From Kitasatospora sp. DSM 101779 (GTDB lineage: Bacteria; Actinomycetota; Actinomycetes; Streptomycetales; Streptomycetaceae): DNA of 50,992 nt. The stretch spans positions 7,016,530 to 7,067,521 of the forward strand of contig NZ_JAHTIK010000001.1 in the NCBI RefSeq assembly GCF_025655475.1, given 5' to 3'. Positions 7,284 to 16,604 of the stretch are shown one piece after another. The notes under the pieces are model-generated. The model did not search any database. It was given only the letters and a program-made list of their open reading frames with translations, and was not told the DNA's origin. Position numbers and translations under genes: made by a program. Each line of letters opens with the position of its first letter. Position 1 is the first letter of the stretch.

Positions 7284-8149
7284 GCGGGGCCTCCCCGAGG
7301 CCCCGGATCGCCCTGCTGGCCTCCAGGATCGGCTTCGAGGAGAAGCGGATCCTGGAGGCCCTGGCCCGGCACGGCCTCAGCTGCACCCACCTGGACACCC
7401 GGTCCCTGCACCGGGAGCTGGACGCCGCCCCGGCGCCGTGGGACGCCGTCCTCAACCGGGAGATCTCGGCCACCCGGGCGCTGTACTCCGCACTCGCCCT
7501 CGAAGCCGCCGGCGCCCGGGTGCTCAACAGCGCCGCCGCGACCGAGACCTGCGGCGACAAGTGGCGCACCTCCGTGGCGCTGAGCCGGGCCGGCGTACCC
7601 ACCCCGCGCACCGCCCTCGCCCTCACCCCGGAGGCCGCCGAGGCCGCCGCCGAGGAGATGGGCTACCCGGTCGTCCTCAAGCCCCTCACCGGATCCTGGG
7701 GCCGCCGGGTCGCCCTGCTGCGCGACCGGGACACCGCCCGCAGCCTGTTCGAGTACTGCGAGGCGATGCCCTCGCCGGCCGGCCGGCTGGTCTACCTGCA
7801 GGCGTACGTCGACAAGCCGGACCGCGACATCCGGGTCGCCGTGATCGGCGGCCGCGCGGTCGCCGCGGTCTACCGCCGCTCCGCGGACTGGCGCACCAAC
7901 GTCGCCCGCGGCGCCACCACCGAACCCTGCCCGCTCACCGACGACCTCGCCAAGCTCGCCGTCGCCGCCGCGGACGGCGTCGGCGCCGGCATCGCCGGGG
8001 TCGACCTGGTCGAGGACGCCCGAGGAGGCCTGTACGTGATCGAGGTCAACCACCGCGTGGAGTTCGCCGGCCTGCAGGCCGCCGCGGGCGACCGCGTCGA
8101 CATCGGCGCCGCGATCGCCGGGCACCTGATCGAGGAGGCCGCCCGATGA
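7280..8149 (+). CDS. lysX: AmCP:glutamate ligase (LysX/RimK-type ATP-grasp)
   Basis: A 289-aa ATP-grasp ligase that should attach the alpha-amine of glutamate to the C-terminal Glu of AmCP with use of ATP. The ATP-grasp core is visible: VVLKPLTGSWGRRVALL in the middle and the metal-binding VIEVNHRVEF near the C-terminus, matching the EVNH-x-x-EF pattern of LysX. I chose GTG 7280, which overlaps the AmCP stop as GTGA and gives the usual length with the beta-alpha-beta start RIALLASRIGFEEKRI. A longer reading upstream runs through the AmCP gene and is not credible. Glutamate rather than aminoadipate is inferred from the pathway. Confidence 0.92.
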   Translation: MSGASPRPRIALLASRIGFEEKRILEALARHGLSCTHLDTRSLHRELDAAPAPWDAVLNREISATRALYSALALEAAGARVLNSAAATETCGDKWRTSVALSRAGVPTPRTALALTPEAAEAAAEEMGYPVVLKPLTGSWGRRVALLRDRDTARSLFEYCEAMPSPAGRLVYLQAYVDKPDRDIRVAVIGGRAVAAVYRRSADWRTNVARGATTEPCPLTDDLAKLAVAAADGVGAGIAGVDLVEDARGGLYVIEVNHRVEFAGLQAAAGDRVDIGAAIAGHLIEEAAR

Positions 8150-9177
8150 CCCGGGTCGCGGTGCTCGGCGCCGCCGGCTACATCGGCGGCGAGCTGCTGC
8201 GGCTGCTGGTCGGCCACCCCGAGGTGGAGGTCGCCGCCGCGGTCTCCTCCCGCTTCCCCGCCCGCCGCGTCGACACCGTCCACCCCAACCTGCGCGCCGT
8301 CACCGACCTGGTGTTCACCGACCCGGAGGAGGCCGCCCGGCACACGTACGACGCCGTGCTGCTCGCCACCCCGCACCGGAAGACCGCCGAGCTCGTCCGC
8401 GACTGGTCGGACCGGGCGAAGACGGTGATCGACCTGTCCGGCGACTTCCGGCTGCGCGACGCCGCCGTCTTCGAGCGCTACTACGGAGCCGAGCACCCGG
8501 TGCCCGAGCTGCTCGGCACCTTCACCCCCGGCATCCCCGAGCTGTACCGCGAGGAACTGCGCACCGCCGACCGGATCAGCGTCCCCGGCTGCATGGCCGC
8601 CGCCGGACTGCTGGCGATCGCCCCGCTCGCCGCGCGCGGCCTGCTCACCGGCCGGGTCGAACTCGACGCCCGGACGGGCTCCAGCGGCTCCGGGGTGACC
8701 GCCGGCGAGGCCAACCTGCACGCCGAACGCAGCGGCGCCATGCGGGTGTTCGCCCCCGTCGGCCACCGGCACGAGGCGGAGATCGCCCAACTCACCGGCC
8801 TGGCCGTGCGGATGACGGCCACCGGGGTGGAGGCGGTGCGCGGCGTCCAGGTGGTCGCCCGGGTCGAGGCCGCCGAGGGCGTCGACGACCTGGCGATCCG
8901 TCGCGCCTACCGGGAGGCCTACCGCGACGAGCCCTTCGTGCGGATCGTCGCCCAGCGCCGCGGCACCTACCGCTACCCCGAGCCCAAGATCCTGCTCGGC
9001 TCCAACTTCTGCGACGTCGGCCACGTCTACGACGAGAGGACCGGGCGGCTGGTGCTGATCGCGGCCCTGGACAACCTGGTCAAGGGCGGCGCCGGCAACG
9101 CCGTGCAGTGCCTCAACATCCGCACCGGCCGACCGGAGGGCCTCGGCCTCTCCTTCCCCGGCCTGCACCCGATCTGA
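8146..9177 (+). CDS. lysY: AmCP-glutamyl phosphate reductase (LysY/ArgC-like)
   Basis: A 343-aa semialdehyde dehydrogenase of the ArgC/LysY family. The NADP-binding start is VAVLGAAGYIGGELLRLL, the catalytic Cys is Cys149 in VPGCMAAA, and the ArgC-type GSSGSGVTAGE block follows. It should reduce AmCP-bound glutamyl-5-phosphate to the semialdehyde with NADPH. Its start ATG 8146 overlaps the ligase stop (ATGA). It differs from primary ArgC by company: no argJ, argD, argG or argH is adjacent. The aldehyde it makes is the acceptor for the transketolase encoded upstream. Confidence 0.92.
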   Translation: MTRVAVLGAAGYIGGELLRLLVGHPEVEVAAAVSSRFPARRVDTVHPNLRAVTDLVFTDPEEAARHTYDAVLLATPHRKTAELVRDWSDRAKTVIDLSGDFRLRDAAVFERYYGAEHPVPELLGTFTPGIPELYREELRTADRISVPGCMAAAGLLAIAPLAARGLLTGRVELDARTGSSGSGVTAGEANLHAERSGAMRVFAPVGHRHEAEIAQLTGLAVRMTATGVEAVRGVQVVARVEAAEGVDDLAIRRAYREAYRDEPFVRIVAQRRGTYRYPEPKILLGSNFCDVGHVYDERTGRLVLIAALDNLVKGGAGNAVQCLNIRTGRPEGLGLSFPGLHPI

Positions 9178-9210
9178 CGAAGATCCGCCCAGCGAAGCGA
9201 AAGGACGCCG

Positions 9211-10056
9211 ATGGCACCCCTCACCGTCGTCAAGTGCGGCGGCAACCGCGAGGTCGACGCCGCGGGCATCTGCGCCGACGTCGCCGCGCTCGTCCGGGCC
9301 GGGCGGCGGGTCGTGCTCGTGCACGGCGGCTCCGCCGAGATCGACCGGCTCGGCGACCGCCTCGGCGTCCCGCACCGCCGCCTCACGGCCCCCGACGGCG
9401 TCTCCGCCCGGCACACCGACACCGCCACCCTGGAGGTGGTCACGCTCGCCCTGGCCGGCGCCGTCAAACCCCGGCTGATCGCCGAACTGCAGGACCACGG
9501 TGTCCCCGCGGTCGGCCTCACCGGGCTGGACGGCGGACTGCTCCGGGCGCGCCGCAAGCGCGCCCACCGGGCCGTGGTCGACGGCCGCACCGTGCTCGTC
9601 CGCGACGACCACAGCGGCCGGATCGCCGAGGTGCGCACCGCCGTCCTCACCGCCCTGCTCGACGCCGGGTTCGTCCCCGTCGTCTCCCCGCCGGCCGCCG
9701 CGGAGGACGGCCGGCCGGTGAACGTCGACGCCGACCGCGCCGCCGCCGCCGTCGCCGGGGCGCTCGGCGCCGACCGGCTGCTGCTGCTCACCGGCGCCCC
9801 CGGCGTGCTCGCCGACCCGGCCGACCCGGGCAGCCTGCTGGACCGCTGCGAGGTGCCCGCCGAGGGCGCCCCCGGGGCCTTCGCCCGCGGCGGGATGGCG
9901 CTCAAACTGGTCGCCGCCCGCGAGGCACTGCTCGCCGGCGTCGACCGGGTCACCGTCGCCGACGGCCGCACCCCCGGCGCGCTCGCCCGCGCCCTCGACG
10001 GCGCCGGCACCGAGATCGCGCTCACCACCCGGCCCGCCCCGGCAGGTGGCGCATGA
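9211..10056 (+). CDS. lysZ: AmCP-glutamate kinase (LysZ/ArgB-like)
   Basis: A 281-aa amino acid kinase of the ArgB/LysZ family, expected to phosphorylate the side-chain carboxylate of AmCP-bound glutamate. Visible family marks are the N-terminal VVKCGGN, VLVHGGSAEIDRLGDRLG, the VNVDADRAAAAVAGALGADRLLLLTGAPGV stretch split over residues ~170-200, and the RGGMALKLVAAREAL segment. It starts at ATG 9211 after GCGAAAGGA, 33 bp behind the reductase, and its stop overlaps the next start (ATGA at 10053). Cys in VKCGGN replaces the more usual residue of ArgB VKxGG. Confidence 0.91.
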   Translation: MAPLTVVKCGGNREVDAAGICADVAALVRAGRRVVLVHGGSAEIDRLGDRLGVPHRRLTAPDGVSARHTDTATLEVVTLALAGAVKPRLIAELQDHGVPAVGLTGLDGGLLRARRKRAHRAVVDGRTVLVRDDHSGRIAEVRTAVLTALLDAGFVPVVSPPAAAEDGRPVNVDADRAAAAVAGALGADRLLLLTGAPGVLADPADPGSLLDRCEVPAEGAPGAFARGGMALKLVAAREALLAGVDRVTVADGRTPGALARALDGAGTEIALTTRPAPAGGA

Positions 10057-11213
10057 CCCCCGCCGAGGCCGACGCCGCCGTCGAGCTGCTGGAGTCCGCA
10101 CTCGCGATCCCCTCGTCCTCCGGGGAGGAGCACCCGCTCGCCGTCCACCTCGCCGCCCGGATGCGCGCGGCCGGGCTCACCGCGAGCATCGACGCGGCCG
10201 GGAACGTCATCGGCGAGACCGCGCCCCGCCCCGGTCCGACCGTGATGCTGGTCGGCCACCTGGACACCGTCCCCGGCGAGCTGCCGGTCCGCCGCACCGG
10301 CGGGGTGATCACCGGACGCGGAGCCGTCGACGCCAAGGGGCCGCTCGCCGCGATGATCAGCGCCGTCGCCGCGGAGGCCGACTTCCCCGGCCGGCTGGTC
10401 GTCGCCGGCGTCGTCGAGGAGGAGACCCCGCGCTCGCGCGGCGCCGTCCACCTCGGCCGCACCCGGCCCGCGCCCGACGCGCTGATCGTCGGCGAGCCCG
10501 GCGGCTGGCAGGGCGTCGTCCTCGGCTACAAGGGCAAACTCGACCTGCGCTACCGGGTCGCCCGCGCCGCCACCCACCCCAGCAACCCCGAACCCAAGGC
10601 CACCGAGGTCGCCGCCGCCTTCTGGCAGCACCTGCTCGACCTGATCGGCCCCGACGCCGGGCACGCCTCCTTCGGCACCCCGGGCGCCACCCTGGTCGCC
10701 ATGCACGGCGACGCCGCCGCCGCGGAACTCGAGATCGGCGTCCGCACCCCGGTCGGCTTCGACATCCCGGCCTTCACCGAGGCGCTGCGCGAACGCGCCG
10801 ACGGCGGCACCCTCGACGTCCTCAACGCCGTCGGCGCCGTGCTCTCCCCGCGCACCGACCCGGTCGTCCGCGCCCTCACCGCCGGTGTCCGCGCGGCCGG
10901 CGGCACCCCCCGGCCCACCCGCAAGACCGGCACCTCCGACATGAACACCCTCGCCGAGGTCTGGGACGTCCCGATGGCCACCTACGGCCCCGGCGACAGC
11001 GCCCTCGACCACTCCGACGACGAGCACATCGCCGTCGACGACTACCTGCGCGGCATCACCGTCCTGCGCACCGCGCTGCGCCACCTCGCCGCCCTGCCGC
11101 CACGGGCGGTCGCACCAGACACCCGCGCCGCAGCAGCCGACACCCGCCCCGCCCGACCCGACACCCACCCCGCCGCCCCCGCGGCCCGTCAGCCGGAAGG
11201 CGTCCTGCGATGA
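10053..11213 (+). CDS. lysK: AmCP-releasing carboxypeptidase (LysK-like, M20 family)
   Basis: A 386-aa M20 metallopeptidase, related to LysK, which cuts the bond between AmCP and the finished amino acid. Zinc-binding blocks are GHLDTVPGE, GRGAVDAKGPLAA, VEEETPRSRGA, IVGEPGG and the late LDHSDDEHI. The C-terminal ~35 residues are a Pro/Ala/Thr-rich tail (APDTRAAAADTRPARPD) beyond the usual end of LysK and probably disordered. It overlaps the kinase gene before it and the NRPS gene after it by ATGA, so release from AmCP and NRPS loading are translationally linked. Expected product is the free diamino acid (DADH or a modified form). Confidence 0.88.
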   Translation: MTPAEADAAVELLESALAIPSSSGEEHPLAVHLAARMRAAGLTASIDAAGNVIGETAPRPGPTVMLVGHLDTVPGELPVRRTGGVITGRGAVDAKGPLAAMISAVAAEADFPGRLVVAGVVEEETPRSRGAVHLGRTRPAPDALIVGEPGGWQGVVLGYKGKLDLRYRVARAATHPSNPEPKATEVAAAFWQHLLDLIGPDAGHASFGTPGATLVAMHGDAAAAELEIGVRTPVGFDIPAFTEALRERADGGTLDVLNAVGAVLSPRTDPVVRALTAGVRAAGGTPRPTRKTGTSDMNTLAEVWDVPMATYGPGDSALDHSDDEHIAVDDYLRGITVLRTALRHLAALPPRAVAPDTRAAAADTRPARPDTHPAAPAARQPEGVLR

Positions 11214-14200
11214 GTGAGCTGATCAACCGCCTCGCCAAGCTCCCGGGCGAGCGGCGCGCCGCCTTCCTCGCCCAGTTGCGCGGCGCCGGCGCCCGGCCCG
11301 AGGCCGTGCTGCGCCCCCGCGAGGACCGCGACCGCCCGGTGCCGCTCTCCTTCGCCCAGGCCCCGCTCTGGTTCCTCGACCGGCTCGCCCCCGGCCTCGC
11401 CACCTACAACGTCACCACCGCCTACCGCCTCGACGGGCCGCTCGACACCGACGCCCTCACCCGCGCCCTCGCCGGCGTGGTGGACCGCCACGAGGCGCTC
11501 CGCACCCGCGTCCGCGAGACGCCCGACGGGCCCGTCCAGGAGATCGCCCGGCACCAGTTCGTCGACCTGGCGCCGGTGCCCGCCGAGGGCGCCTCCCCGG
11601 AGGAGCGTGCCTCCTGGGCCGAGCGCTGGGCCGAGGAGTTCGCCCGCCGCCCCTTCGACCTGGCGGCCGGACCGCTCTGGCGGGCCGCCCTGCTCCGCCT
11701 GGAGCCCGAACGCCACCTGCTCGTCCTCGCCGTGCACCACATCGTCTGCGACGGCTGGTCGCTCGGCGTCGTCGCCCGCGAACTCGCCGCCGGCTACACG
11801 GGCGAGGCCGTCACCCCGCCGCCCGTCCAGTACGCCGACCACACCCTCTGGCAGCACGCCCGCCTCACCGGTCCCGGACTCGCCAGGCTCAGCGGCTTCT
11901 GGCGCGAGCGGCTCGCCGGACTGCCCACCGTCGACCTGCCCACCGACCGCCCCCGCCCGCCCGAGGTCCGGTACGAGGGCGCCCACCGCAGCCGGCTGCT
12001 GCCCGCCGCGCTCGCCCCCCGCGTCCGCGAACTCGCCCGCAGCGAGGGCGTCACCCCGTACACCGTGCTGCTCGCCGCCTTCCTGCTGCTGCTGCAGCGC
12101 TACAGCGGCCAGCACGACCTGGTCGTCGGCTCGCCGACCGCCAACCGCGACCGGGTCGAGATCGAGGACCTGGTCGGCTTCTTCGTCAACACCCTGCCGA
12201 TCCGGGTCGACCTGGACGGCGGACCCACCGGCCGCGAGGTCATCTCCCGGGTCAGTGCCGCCGTCCGCGACTCCTTCGCCCACGGCGAGCTGCCCTTCGA
12301 GCAGATCGTGGACGCCGCCCGGCCGCCCCGCGACCCCTCGCGCTCGCCGCTCGTCCAACTCGCCTTCACCTACCAGAACGCCGACCGGCCGCTGCACCTG
12401 CCCGGCCTGACGGTCGACCAGTACGCCGTCGACCCCGGTACCTCGCGCTTCGACATGAGCTGGAACGCCACCGAACGCGCCGACGGCCTCGATCTCTACG
12501 TCGAGTACGCCACGGCCCTGTTCGACCCGGAGACCGTCGACCGGATGACCGCCCACTACGGCACCCTGCTCGACGGCCTGCTTGCCGACCCCGGCGCCGA
12601 GGCGGGCCGGCTGCCGCTGCTCTCCGCCGAGGAGCACGCCGAACTCACCGGCGGCACCTTCGACGGCGCCCGCCGCCCCCTCCCCGCCGGCACCCTCGCC
12701 ACCGCCTTCGCCGAGCAGGCCGCCCGCACCCCGGACGCCGTCGCCCTCACCGTCTCCGGCCGCGACACCTCCTACGCCGAACTCGACGCCGCTGCCGACG
12801 CACTGGCCGAGATCCTGCGCGCCGCCGGTGCCCGGCCCGGCGAACGGGTGGCGCTGCTGCTGCCCCGCAGCGAGGAACTCGTCACCGCCGTCCTCGCCGT
12901 ACTGCGCACCGGAGCCGCCTACGTGCCGCTGGACGCCGCCAGCCCGCCCGCGCGGATCGCCGCCGTCCTCGCCGACGCCACGCCCGTCGCCGTCCTCGCC
13001 ACCGACGGGACGGAACACGGCCTGCCCGCCGAGGGTCCGGCCCGCCGGATCGTCCACCGCGACGGCCGCTGGCACGCCGAGGGCGGAGCCCTGGTGGCGC
13101 TGTCGCTGCCCGGCGGAGAAGCCGGCCCGGACGCCACCGCGTACGTCATCTACACCTCCGGCACCACCGGCACCCCCAAGGGCGTGCCGATCCGGCACCG
13201 CAGCGCCGTCGCCTTCGCCGACTCCGTCCGCCGGCTCTTCGACCTCACCCCGGCGGACCGGGTGCTGGGCTTCGCCTCCGCCGCCTTCGACGTCTCCGTC
13301 TTCGAGATCTTCGCCGCCCTGCTGACCGGCGCCCGGCTCTGCCTCGCCACCGACGAGGAGCGCCTCGACCCGGCCCGGCTCCAGGAACTGATGATCAGTC
13401 AGTCCGTCACCGTGGTCGATCTGCCGCCCAGCGTGATGGCGCTGCTGGAGCCCGAGCGGCTGCCCGCCCTGCGGATCGTCTTCGTCGGCGGCGAGGCCTT
13501 CTCCGGCGAACTCGTCAACCGCTGGAACCCGGGCCGCCGCTTCTTCAACGGCTACGGCCCCACCGAGTGCACCGTCACCATGATCGTCCAGGAGTGCGCG
13601 GGCCACTGGACGGCGAGCCCGCCGATCGGCCTGCCGATGGACAACCACGTCGCCCACGTCCTCGACCACCACCTGCAGCCCGTCCCGTACGGCGTGGCCG
13701 GCGAACTCGTCATCGGCGGCGCCGGGTTGACACCCGGCTACCTCAACGCCCCCGAACTCACCGCACAGAAGATCGTCGCCGACCCCTTCGGCACCGCCCC
13801 CGGCGGCCGCCTCTACCGCACCGGCGACCTCGTCCGCCGCGAACCCGGCGGCGCCATCACCTTCCTCGGCCGGATCGACCAGCAGGTCAAACTCCGCGGC
13901 CTGCGGATCGAACTCGGCGAGATCGAAGCCGCCCTGGCCGCCGCCCCCGGCATCGGCCAGGCCGCCGCCGCCGTCTGGACGGACCCGCTCGGCGAACGCC
14001 ACCTGGTCGCCTACACCGCCCCCGCCGACGGCGCCGAACCCGCCGAACCGGCCGCCCTGCGCGCCGCCCTCGCCGAGCGCCTCCCCGGCTGGATGCTCCC
14101 CGCCCACTACGTGGCCCTGCCCGCCCTCCCGCTCACCACCAGCGGCAAGGTCGACCGGCGCGCCCTGCCCGAACCCGACCCCGCCGCCCGGCCGCGCGGC

Positions 14201-14542
14201 GGACCGGCCACCGCACCCCGCACCGAGACCGAACGGATCCTCGTCGGCGAGGTGTTCGCCGAAGTCCTGGGCGTCGACGGGATCTCCGTGCACGACAGCT
14301 TCTTCGACCTCGGCGGCACCAGCCTGCGCAGCACCCGGCTGCTCGCCCGGATCCGCGAACGCTTCGGCGTCGAGGTACCGCTCGCCGACTTCTTCCGCGG
14401 CCCCACCGTCGAACACCTCGCCGCGCTGATCGACCGCGCCCGCGCCACCGCGCTCGACGACGACGCCCTGCTCAGCCTGATCGAGCGGATGTCCGACGAC
14501 GAGGCCGCCCGGCTGCTCGCCGGCGGCGGACCCGCCTCCTGA
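11210..14542 (+). CDS. Single-module NRPS, C-A-T
   Basis: An 1110-aa non-ribosomal peptide synthetase. Condensation domain about residues 45-470 with HHIVCDG (176-182); adenylation domain about 495-985 with YTSGTTGTPKG (648-658), GYGPTE (781-786) and the final Lys980; carrier domain with phosphopantetheine Ser1038 in LGGTSL. Hand alignment gives specificity residues D694 V695 F698 D737 V757 V759 G781 V789 T790 K980, a code I do not recognise. No TE, epimerase or methyltransferase domain is present; the tail (LSLIERMSDDEAARLLA) looks like a docking helix. It starts at ATG 11210, overlapping the peptidase stop. A module opening with a C domain needs an upstream aminoacyl donor, or takes the azabicyclic amino acid as acceptor or donor. 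Confidence 0.95.
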   Translation: MSELINRLAKLPGERRAAFLAQLRGAGARPEAVLRPREDRDRPVPLSFAQAPLWFLDRLAPGLATYNVTTAYRLDGPLDTDALTRALAGVVDRHEALRTRVRETPDGPVQEIARHQFVDLAPVPAEGASPEERASWAERWAEEFARRPFDLAAGPLWRAALLRLEPERHLLVLAVHHIVCDGWSLGVVARELAAGYTGEAVTPPPVQYADHTLWQHARLTGPGLARLSGFWRERLAGLPTVDLPTDRPRPPEVRYEGAHRSRLLPAALAPRVRELARSEGVTPYTVLLAAFLLLLQRYSGQHDLVVGSPTANRDRVEIEDLVGFFVNTLPIRVDLDGGPTGREVISRVSAAVRDSFAHGELPFEQIVDAARPPRDPSRSPLVQLAFTYQNADRPLHLPGLTVDQYAVDPGTSRFDMSWNATERADGLDLYVEYATALFDPETVDRMTAHYGTLLDGLLADPGAEAGRLPLLSAEEHAELTGGTFDGARRPLPAGTLATAFAEQAARTPDAVALTVSGRDTSYAELDAAADALAEILRAAGARPGERVALLLPRSEELVTAVLAVLRTGAAYVPLDAASPPARIAAVLADATPVAVLATDGTEHGLPAEGPARRIVHRDGRWHAEGGALVALSLPGGEAGPDATAYVIYTSGTTGTPKGVPIRHRSAVAFADSVRRLFDLTPADRVLGFASAAFDVSVFEIFAALLTGARLCLATDEERLDPARLQELMISQSVTVVDLPPSVMALLEPERLPALRIVFVGGEAFSGELVNRWNPGRRFFNGYGPTECTVTMIVQECAGHWTASPPIGLPMDNHVAHVLDHHLQPVPYGVAGELVIGGAGLTPGYLNAPELTAQKIVADPFGTAPGGRLYRTGDLVRREPGGAITFLGRIDQQVKLRGLRIELGEIEAALAAAPGIGQAAAAVWTDPLGERHLVAYTAPADGAEPAEPAALRAALAERLPGWMLPAHYVALPALPLTTSGKVDRRALPEPDPAARPRGGPATAPRTETERILVGEVFAEVLGVDGISVHDSFFDLGGTSLRSTRLLARIRERFGVEVPLADFFRGPTVEHLAALIDRARATALDDDALLSLIERMSDDEAARLLAGGGPAS

Positions 14543-14606
14543 CCCCTTCCCGTCGCCGCCGCCCCTCTCTTCGCCAGCGCCGTTCGAGCCCTCGGAGGAG
14601 CAGACC

Positions 14607-16604
14607 ATGGACCAGCCGACCACCACCGACGGGCTCGACGCCTTCCGCCGGGACGTCCGCGAGCGGCTCCGCAGCCCCGGCGTGCGGGCCGCCCTCGACG
14701 CCTGGCGCGCCGCCCCCGGACCGGACACCGACGAACGGCCGCTCTACCGCGAACTCGGCCGGCAAGGGCTGCTCGCCCCCGACTGGCCCGTCGAGTACGG
14801 CGGCCGCGGCCTCGGCCGCGCCGAGGCCGCCGCCCTCTACGAGGAACTCGTCCGGGCCGGGATCCCCGACACCCTGCACGTCAACACCGTCCAGATCGTC
14901 GGCCTCTTCCTGCTGATGGCGGGCACCCCCGAACAGAAGGCCGCCCACCTGCCCGCCATCGCCGCCGGCGAGCGCTTCGCCAGCGTGCTCTACACCGAGC
15001 CGGAGACCGGCTCCGACCTCGCCGCGCTGCGCACCACCGCCGTCCGGGCCGGTGCCTCGGAGCCCGGCGCCGGCTGGCGGCTGGACGGCGTCAAGGTGTT
15101 CAGCCTGAAGAGCGACCGCACCCACCTCGGCCTGTGCGCCGCCCGCACCGGCCCGGTCGACGGCCGCTACCACGGCATCAGCCTCTTCCTGCTCGACCTC
15201 ACCGCCGACGGGGTGCAGCGCAGCGTGATCCCCGGCCTCGCCGACGAGCAGTTCCACCGGATCGAACTGCGCGGCGTCCGGGTCGGGGCCGACGCACTGG
15301 TCGGCGCCGAACACGAGGGCTGGCCGCTGCTCACCCAGGCGCTCGCCGTCGAACGCACCGGCCTGGACTACGCGTTGAAGGCCGAACGGTGGTACCGCGC
15401 AGTGCTGGCGCACGGCCTCGACCGGCCCGAGGAGATCGCCCGGTACGGCGCCGCCGTGGACGCCGCCGCCCTCTTCGCCGCCCGCCTCACCGCCGGCGTC
15501 CCCGCCCCCGCGGACGGTGACGGCCACACCGCCGAGGTGGACGAGCCGCTCTCGGCCGCGGCCAAGTACTACACCAGCGAACTCGCCCAGTCCGTCGCCG
15601 GCTGGGCCGCCGCCCACGGCCTCTCGACGCCCGGCACCGACCCGGGCCTGGAGGCCGGCTACCGGGAGGCGCCCGGCCTCACCCTCTCGGCCGGCACCTC
15701 CGAGGTCATGCTCCAGGTCGTCGCCGGGGCCGGCGCCCTCGACCCGGGCGACGACCTGCTGCAGCAGCAACTCCGCCAGGCCGTACGGAAGCTGCTCGAC
15801 CGGGCGGTCACCGGGAGTCCCCGGCCGGGTGTCCACGACGCACCCGCCGAGGACGGCCCCGACTGCCCCTCCTGGGCCGCCCTCACCGAACTCGGCGCCC
15901 CGCTCTTCGAGGTGCCCGCAGAGGCGGGCGGACTCGATCTCGGCCTCGCCGCCGCCACGGTCGTCGCCGAGGAACTCGGACGGGCCGCGCTGCGCGGCCC
16001 CTACCTGGACACCGCCGCCGCCCTCGACCTGCTCGGCCCGGACGCCGTCGGCCCCGCCGCGGAGGCCGCCTGCGCCGGAACGCCGCCGCAGGCCGCTCCG
16101 CCTGCCACTCCGCCGACCGGGCCCGCCGTCGCCCGGCAGCGGATCCGGCAGGCCGCGTACCTGATCGGGCTGGCCGCCGGCGCCACCGGCGAGGCGATCG
16201 GGCTCAGCCACCGCCGCGAGCAGTTCGGCCGCCCGCTGGCCCACTGGCAGGGCGTCGCACTGCCGCTCGCCCGCGAACTCACCCGGATCGAGGCCGGCCG
16301 CCTGCTCGTCCGCCGCGCCGCCGCCCTGGCCGACTCCGCCGCCCCCGAGACCCCGCTCACCCGCTCCGCCGCCGAGGCCCTGGCCACCGCCGCCGAAACC
16401 GCCCTGGACGCCACCCGCACCGCCGTCCACACCGCAGGCGTCCGCGGCCTCACCAACGCCACCCCCCTGCACCGCCACTACCGCCTCGCCCGCACCGAAG
16501 CCGTCCGCCTCGCCACCCCGGCCACCCTCTGGCACGAGGCGGGCCTGACCCGCCTCGCGGACCAGGCCGGCCAGATCCGCAACAGGGAGCATCCGCTCCG
16601 TTGA
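14607..16604 (+). CDS. Double-headed acyl-CoA dehydrogenase family protein
   Basis: A 665-aa fusion of two acyl-CoA dehydrogenase units. The first (about residues 1-390) is complete, with TEPETGSDLAALRT for flavin and substrate binding and LSAGTSEV near 361-367. The second (about 410-665) keeps the N-terminal and C-terminal helical parts but lacks most of the middle beta domain. The residue before GTSE is Ala362, where MCAD-type enzymes have the catalytic Glu, so the base must lie elsewhere or chemistry differs. It starts at ATG 14607 after GGAGGAG, 64 bp behind the NRPS, and is the last gene of the operon. It may desaturate a carrier-bound aminoacyl or acyl chain with FAD. Substrate unknown. 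Confidence 0.85.
   Translation: MDQPTTTDGLDAFRRDVRERLRSPGVRAALDAWRAAPGPDTDERPLYRELGRQGLLAPDWPVEYGGRGLGRAEAAALYEELVRAGIPDTLHVNTVQIVGLFLLMAGTPEQKAAHLPAIAAGERFASVLYTEPETGSDLAALRTTAVRAGASEPGAGWRLDGVKVFSLKSDRTHLGLCAARTGPVDGRYHGISLFLLDLTADGVQRSVIPGLADEQFHRIELRGVRVGADALVGAEHEGWPLLTQALAVERTGLDYALKAERWYRAVLAHGLDRPEEIARYGAAVDAAALFAARLTAGVPAPADGDGHTAEVDEPLSAAAKYYTSELAQSVAGWAAAHGLSTPGTDPGLEAGYREAPGLTLSAGTSEVMLQVVAGAGALDPGDDLLQQQLRQAVRKLLDRAVTGSPRPGVHDAPAEDGPDCPSWAALTELGAPLFEVPAEAGGLDLGLAAATVVAEELGRAALRGPYLDTAAALDLLGPDAVGPAAEAACAGTPPQAAPPATPPTGPAVARQRIRQAAYLIGLAAGATGEAIGLSHRREQFGRPLAHWQGVALPLARELTRIEAGRLLVRRAAALADSAAPETPLTRSAAEALATAAETALDATRTAVHTAGVRGLTNATPLHRHYRLARTEAVRLATPATLWHEAGLTRLADQAGQIRNREHPLR

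Noticed and set aside
7104..11213. Primary lysine or arginine biosynthesis as the role of the carrier operon
   Set aside because: Transketolase, aminotransferase and NRPS genes are coupled to it, and no other arginine or aminoadipate genes are adjacent.
11189..14728. An unbroken - strand frame of over 1100 codons opposite the NRPS
   Set aside because: It mirrors the codon pattern of the NRPS, is Gly/Val/Glu-rich and shows no domain.
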